NCBI GenBank assembly: GCA_963422465.1
Contig: OY730169.1
Span: forward strand, 558,001 to 622,000
DNA length: 64,000 nucleotides
Origin: Lichina pygmaea
Lineage: Eukaryota > Ascomycota > Lichinomycetes > Lichinales > Lichinaceae
Reading direction: 5' to 3'
The position numbers were made by a program, and so were the translations under genes. Position 1 is the stretch's first letter; every line of letters begins with the position of its first letter. The notes beneath the pieces are model-generated. The model worked only from the letters and a program-made list of their open reading frames with translations. It was not told the origin of the DNA and searched no databases. Below, piece after piece: positions 58,677 to 64,000 of the stretch.

Positions 58677-58960
58677 GCTAGAGACTACGCCAGAGACTAC
58701 GCTAGAGACTGCGCCAGAGAACCGCGCCAGAGACTACGCCAGAGACTACGCCAGAGACTACGCCAGAGACTACGCCAGAGACTACGCCAGAGACTACGCT
58801 AGAGACTACGCTAGAGACTGCGCCAGAGAACCGCGCCAGAGACTACGCCAGAGACTACGCCAGAGACTACGCCAGAGACTACGCCAGAGACTACGCTAGA
58901 GACTGCGCTAGAGACTACGCTAGAGACTGCGCCAGAGATTGCGCCAGAGATTGCGCCAGA
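58677..58960. repeat. 12 bp minisatellite, about 24 units
   Basis: Tandem units of AGAGACTACGCC with variants (GACTACGCT, GACTGCGCC, GAACCGCGCC, GATTGCGCC). Because 12 is a multiple of three, long repetitive open frames run through it on both strands. A block of variant units (CTACGCTAGAGACTGCGCC then AGAGAACCGCG) occurs twice about 100-110 bp apart, suggesting higher-order duplication. Confidence 0.92.
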
Positions 58961-60189
58961 GCAGAGTCTCCTCCACCAACTTCCAGCAACTGACTTCGGA
59001 CCCCCTGCTTAGCAGTCGCCGCCCTCACGACTTTGGCTCCTACATCTCGATCGTCTACCCCAGTTCTCCGGCCTGCAACGACTCGAACCTCCACGTGGTG
59101 CAGGCTGGGAACCTCGGGGCAGTCGATGGCGGGCGGCTTCCCAGGCTGCTCGTAGTCGCTGCACCGAGAGCTAATCGAGTCACCGGTCGAGCTGCTGGTG
59201 TTGCGGAGCGACGGGCCACCGGAGGTGTCGCGCAGGCACCCTGGACGCCCCCGTGAAACAGCTACAGCAGAACAGAGGACTGCGACCAAGCTTGGGAGAT
59301 GAAAACCACCCGACAGACGACTACCGTGTACGCTACGGCCCGAAGCCAGCCCCACAGCTGGTGGATGTGAAGTCTAGGCGTCTGATAGGGCACCTCTGGA
59401 GTAGTCGAGAGGAGTTCTCGTCAAGTCACCCTCCTAGCAGAGTCTCCAGCTAACGCGTGAGGATCTGCTAGGGGGGGGAGTGGCCTTGGCACCGCGGCGT
59501 TGTTAATCGAACGGGGACCACCTGTTAAAGAAGGAGAGTGGTCGTACGAGGAGACGTCGCCGCTCCAGTGCCTAAGGGCCGTGTGATAGCCAAAGTGCTG
59601 GCTTGATGGTTTTGCCTAAGGCCTTGCCACGAAGTCTCTTCGTACGATCCACAATCTGGGGCCGGGGGACTGGGTTATCCAGTGGGCCAACAGGTGCAAC
59701 CGAGGCCCCACAGGCGACAGCGGACCAAGGAAAACTCCTCCCTACTTGGTTAGTGGGCTGGAAAGGCGGCCCTGCAGGTGCTGGCACGGCCTGCAGGGTC
59801 CGTAAGGCCTGCGAGGCATGGTCGGCCTTCGTACGAGAGATCTGCGAAGGTAACGCGAAACAGTTAACAACTGCGAGGCGTGGCATATAATGGCAGTGAC
59901 GGAGGTAGGGCCTGGGCCTACTACGAGACTGTCTATATGGCCCGAGAGGACGGATGCGCATGCCGGTTCGTACGGAGTGCAGGCTTAGGCTGCAAACGAC
60001 GAGCTCAGGGAGCAAACTACAGTTGGAGCGTGGGCTTTGGGCTGGTGACCCAGCGCTCCGAAGCAGGATCCCAGGGGTGAGCACGTACGGCGGAGTGCAA
60101 GAGACCTCGGGACTGTGGGAAAGCGTGGTAGAGACCCTGTGGGGGGGTGCCAACTCTACACTATGTTCTGGCATAGTACGACTGTGGGC
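58961..60189. other. unassigned region before the LINE
   Basis: No recognisable gene. The plus-strand frame around 58980-59256 and the rest to 60.19 kb are GC-rich and may be old transposon sequence; no LINE motif upstream of RT box C is visible. Confidence 0.45.
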
Positions 60190-61768
60190 GCGCGCAGCAC
60201 CGGGAAGGTGTCGGGCATCGGGTTCGTGGACAACGTCAACATCCTGGTGGTCGGCAAGGACACAGAGAGCAATTGCAGGGCACTGGAGCGGGTGCACCGC
60301 GGCTGCATGACGTGGGCACGCCGCCATGGGGCTGCTTTTGCTCCACACAAATACGAACTCATGCACCTGACCCGATCCCCGAAGCGGTTCAACATGTCGG
60401 CGGGAGTCAACCTGGAGGGTATTGACAAGGAGCCGCAGCAATCTGTCCGGATCCTCGGGGTCCTCCTGGACTCAAAGCTCCGCTGGGGCCCCCATGTCAA
60501 GCGCACTGCAGAGAAGGCAGCGCAACAGAGCCGCGCTCTCACCGCGACTGCGGGGTCCACCTGGGGAGCCACCTTTGCTAAGGCATGGCTAATTTACAGT
60601 GCAGTAGTGCGCCCGGCCATCACCTACGGAGCGACGATCTGGGCACCTACGGAGGGCCTCCTTCGGCCGGCAAACCATCGCTGGATTGGCGACGCACTGG
60701 AACGTCGACAACAGGGCTGCCTCCGGACAGTCACCGGTGGCTACAAGGCGACCAGCCGGCAACAGCTGGAAGCCGAAGCAGCAGTCCCACCTCTCCGCGC
60801 ACACATCGCATGTTTACAGCTACAGGCGTGCGCCCGGATGGAGGCCTCTGGGGTACAAGCTGAGATCCAGGAGGCCTGTGCCAGAATCCAGTGTCAGCTT
60901 GCCCCGAAGCGAGGCCGCCGGCGCTGCCCTGGCGTCACTCCGGGCCAGCACCGCCAACAGTGGGCCAAAACAACCCTGTGGCCACGAAGAACCATGGAGG
61001 ACTCGACGGCAAGGCTCGGCATCCCCCCGTGGTCTGATGGACCACCCCCGCCCCCCGCTGTCACCACGCCGAACACCCCCCTTCCGCGGTCAGTTTGGCA
61101 GGCATACCAGCTGGCAGAGCAATGGTGCTGGGAGCGCTGGCACCAACTGCATGGAGGCCCCCCGCCAACAACACAGACACTGGACCCGGACCCCGGAGGC
61201 GGAGACAACTGGAAGCCCAGCAAGATGCCGTACCGGTCAGCCCTCCGGCTACACGCCGGCCTGTCAAAGGCGCAGAGCAGTATTCTGACGCAGGTCCGCA
61301 CAGGCAAGATTGGACTGGCGGCATTCCTCTGCAAGCGACGGGTGCCTGGCTTCCCCACACCGGCGTGCAGCTGCGGAGCGCCGTGGGAGACAGCCAAACA
61401 CGTGGTTCTAGACTGCCCACGCCTTCTCCGAGCGCGGCGAAGCCTGTATCTAGCAGCCGCCACCACTGACTACCAGGCTTTGACATCCCGACCACGGCCC
61501 GCCGCCGCCCTCACAGCGTGGATCCTCTGACAAGGCATTCTCCCCCAGTTCTCCTGGGCTCAGGAGCAGCTGGAAGCTGGCTGCTAGCCAGCCACCCTCC
61601 ACGTTCTACAGCATCTTGACAGGATAGTGCTGGCCAGGCACTGCAGAAGGAGGTTTTTCACCCTAGCAGGCCTAGGGTTTTCCTTGCTTAATTTTCATAG
61701 CTGACCCAGCATAGTCTAGATAACTAGCACTAGAATGGAGTAGGAATACCAATTACCAATTACCAACC
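60190..61768 (+). mobile_element. 5'-truncated LINE (Tad1-like) with RT end, CCHC motif and 3' UTR
   Basis: One open frame to the stop at 61528-61530 encodes the end of LINE ORF2: GIGFVDNVNILVVGK (RT box C, normally with DD), FAPHKYELMHLTR, VRILGVLLDSKLRWGPHVKR (thumb), AVVRPAITYGATIWAP and the C-terminal CCHC motif CSCGAPWETAKHVVLDC. The N in place of the second catalytic Asp means this copy could not make active RT. The 3' UTR (61531-61741) ends in an ATTACCA-type repeat tail at 61742-61768. It begins next to RT box C, like the LINE at 4.2-5.5 kb, but is GC-rich. Confidence 0.85.
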
Positions 61769-61996
61769 CCAGTTCTCCTGGCCCAGGGCCCAGGTTCCTC
61801 CTGCTCGACTGCGCAACAGTCACTTCCCATATTTACAGACTCTTGATAGCGGGGACCTCGCCCGGGGGCCGCAGGAGAGCGGTTTCGCCCTAGAGCCACA
61901 TGACTATCATGTGACCTAGAGGTTTTCCTTATGGTACCATGTTCCCAGCACAATCTAGCCTAGCTAGCTTTAGAATGGAGTGGGAATTCATACATA
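61769..61996 (+). mobile_element. second, diverged LINE 3' UTR
   Basis: Aligns with 61546-61741: CCCCAGTTCTCCTGG at its start, AGCGGTTTCGCCCTAG versus AGGTTTTTCACCCTAG, GGTTTTCCTT, CCCAGCA and AGAATGGAGT at its end. It looks like the remains of an older copy of the same LINE family, directly abutting the tail of the newer one. Confidence 0.7.
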
Positions 61997-62139
61997 CACA
62001 CAATACCGGTGGAGAAAAGAGAGGGAGTGGTGGGATGACCTATCAAATAACATGACATATATTGCGGTACTTATGTGGTAATGGACAATATCCCTCTTTT
62101 TCCCTTCCACATCTTGTGCTCACACTCACCCATGCTCTA

Positions 62140-64000
62140 CTAAGTAGGTACGGGCGGACCGGAGCTGATAGTTGTCACAGGACCGGCGATGCCGATGCAG
62201 ATGTACACATCCAGCCACAGCCCCGAACAGTCGTCGTCGAGGGCCGGATTCCAGGTGTAGAGATCACTGTTTGGGCAGAGAAGATAAAGGTTTAGTGCCT
62301 TGCTGTCCTCGGGGCGAAAGAAGTAGAGGAGGGGAGCCAATGGAAGGATGGGAATCGAATGGCTGGGGTGCGTGTGGTCATGTCGACTTACCTCAGATCG
62401 ATGCCTGCAGAGTTGGCAATGGCCCAGCACCCATCACCGGACTGAACAAGGTAGAATCTCCGACATCCAGAAACCATTCCGCTCTGGCACCAGCTGCTAT
62501 TAGCATTCCATCTTCTTCTATGCTGGAGGGGAAGAAATCACCTGGACTGGTTGCGGCGTCGCTACCGGCCCCGACGTGGTTGAACTTCCCGGGGGGGTCG
62601 AACTTCCGGGAGGTGTGCTCGAGCTTCCCGGAGGCGGAGTGGTTGACGAGGTAGATCCCACCCCGACGCAGACGCTGTATTCTGGCAGCAGGTTGTCGCA
62701 GCTCGTCGCCCCGACGGCAGGGTTCCAGGCGTAGAAGTTGCTTTCGGAGATGCCGCTGACTTGTATGATCGAGTCGCACGTGTCGGAACTGTTGGCAGGG
62801 TCATCGTCAGAACAGACCCTTCTTGGTGGATTTCAAGTGTCTTTCGCCTCCGTGGCAGGGGAGAGGCTGGGACCTACCTCGAAACAAGCCAGTACGCGTT
62901 GCAATTGGCCGCGATGCCAGTCTGCGTCTGGTCACCGCCGCTCGAGGTGGAAGTCGGGATGGGTGACGAGCGCGTCGTTGGCGTGCCGGGGACTGCAACA
63001 CAGTAGAACATTCCTTCCTGGAAACAGTTTCATCAATGTCAGCCAGAGAAACAGTACTCGGAAGGCAGCCTCTGGGACTTTCAAGACACCGACAGACCTC
63101 GATGTCGGAGCAATCCGACGACACGCCTGGGTTCCAGGTGATGAAATCGGCGCTAGAGAAAGTACCGAACATGGCCGCGATGGAATCGCACGTGTCCGAA
63201 AGCGTCATCTGATACCACGCGACGCAGTTGCTTGCGATCCCACCTTGTACAGGCGACGGGAGCGTGGTCAACGTCGGCGGCATAGGCAGAGTGCCAGAGC
63301 TGAAATCGGCAACGCAATACCAATAACCAATCCAGAGACCGTCGCAATCACCCTGTAGTGCTGGGTTCCATTCGAAGAACTGGTCGCGGGTGATGTAATT
63401 GAACTGCTGCAAGATGACATTGCAGTTGTCATCCTACCAGACAACATCAGTGTTAGCGTGTTGCGCTCTGTGCTGTTGACCATCCTGGGGTCGGGCATAT
63501 CGGAAGCATAATCCTGAATGAATCAAGTCTCACCGGAACTGCTTGGTAGAAGGCTTGACAATCCGAGGCCAGGCCCGTCTGAGTTGGTGCAGCGGTGAAG
63601 CTTGAGTTGACCGTTGGCAAGGTGGTGGGCGTGAACGGAGTGACGGGTGGAATCGTCACCGGGGTTGATCCGGTCACAAAAGTGAGCGTTAAGGAGGGCT
63701 GCCACTGGATCCCCACACACACCCACCAGCCATAGAACAAGCCCGAGCAGTCGCTGCCCAGGCCTGGATTCCATGCGAGTCTAGTGCCGCGGTGCAACCG
63801 TGAGCATCACAGAGGGGCAAACGAATCTCCTCGGCTGCTCTCTCGCAGGCCGATCTTCCGACACTTACAGGTCCTCCATGGAAACCCAAGTCGCAAATCT
63901 ACGCTGTACCAACTCGCACGTATCTCCTCCCTCGACCAAGTACCACTTGTTGCAATGCGCCGGTTGACCAGCCTGGGTCCGTGCCGGCGGCCATGTCCTG
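62140..64000 (-). CDS. secreted multi-LysM chitin-binding protein (start outside window)
   Basis: Partial: the 5' part lies beyond position 64000. Exons in the window on the minus strand: 64000-63869, 63780-63534, 63433-63098, 63017-62878, 62788-62542, 62483-62392, 62266-62140. At least five LysM modules follow one another: WYLVEGGDTCELVQRRF with LLAWNPGLGSDC; DCQAFYQAVPDDNC with FFEWNPALQGDC; NCVAWYQMTLSDTC with FITWNPGVSSDC; NCNAYWLVSSSDTC with FYAWNPAV; and GCRRFYLVQSGDGC with LYTWNPALDDDC. They are joined by Pro/Thr/Ser/Gly linkers (PPGSSTPPGSST). Each module has the WNP core and paired cysteines of fungal-type LysM. Such proteins bind chitin and can hide it from plant immunity or protect hyphae; role here is inferred. 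Neighbouring DNA is transposon-rich. Confidence 0.9.

Noticed and set aside
58677-58960. CRISPR-like regular array
   Set aside because: Contiguous 12 bp units without spacers in a fungal chromosome; it is a minisatellite.
59572-60441. 289-codon minus-strand frame overlapping the LINE start
   Set aside because: Antisense to LINE ORF2 over its right part, and no motif in the rest.

Overview
This is a stretch of chromosome from a filamentous ascomycete (Pezizomycotina, most likely a Sordariomycete). Protein genes are split by short 48-140 base introns with GT...AG ends and CTGAC/CTAAC-type branch sites, coding DNA is GC-rich, and the gene set is typically fungal: GH5 exo-1,3-glucanase, Pth11-like membrane protein, LysM protein, fungal-type one-chain urease, fungal lipin. 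The genus cannot be fixed from sequence alone. No rRNA, tRNA or CRISPR array was recognised.

The left part (about 1-39.3 kb) is a conserved, gene-rich block. In order: a possible last exon of a gene off the left edge; EXG1 (+); a tandem-repeat-rich gap holding a 5'-truncated AT-rich LINE with a 15 bp target-site duplication; mitochondrial cytochrome b5 reductase MCR1 (-); FRG1-like nucleolar protein (-); prephenate dehydratase PHA2 (+); a 2-oxoglutarate/Fe(II) oxygenase (+); an uncharacterised acidic/His-rich protein (-); TMA23-like ribosome-biogenesis protein (+); UTP11 (-); CMC1 (+); TAF9 (-); lipin/PAH1 (-); a fungal TM/FN3/coiled-coil protein (+); an HMG-box protein (+); and urease (+), which has eleven exons.

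The right part (about 39.3-64 kb) is sparser and looks like an accessory compartment. It holds a Pth11-like seven-helix protein (-), NGG1/ADA3 (+), a candidate small secreted protein (-), a DUF7730-type protein (+) and, at the right edge, a secreted protein with at least five LysM modules (-, its start lies outside). Between them are four copies of a ~145 bp element with TG...CA ends and 5 bp target duplications (solo-LTR-like), LINE fragments with RT and CCHC motifs, a 12 bp minisatellite, palindrome clusters and a duplication whose copies differ mostly by transitions (RIP-like).

The genes are mostly independent housekeeping functions: ribosome biogenesis (UTP11, TMA23, FRG1), transcription (TAF9, NGG1), mitochondria (CMC1, MCR1), lipid, phenylalanine and nitrogen metabolism. 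Surface and secreted functions (Pth11-like, LysM, small secreted protein) sit in the repeat-rich half. Exon structures were worked out by hand from splice motifs, frame continuity and family motifs; for the multi-exon genes the exon lengths sum to a whole number of codons. I did not find a convincing new multi-gene system; the most unusual items are the repeat families and the repeat-embedded LysM gene.
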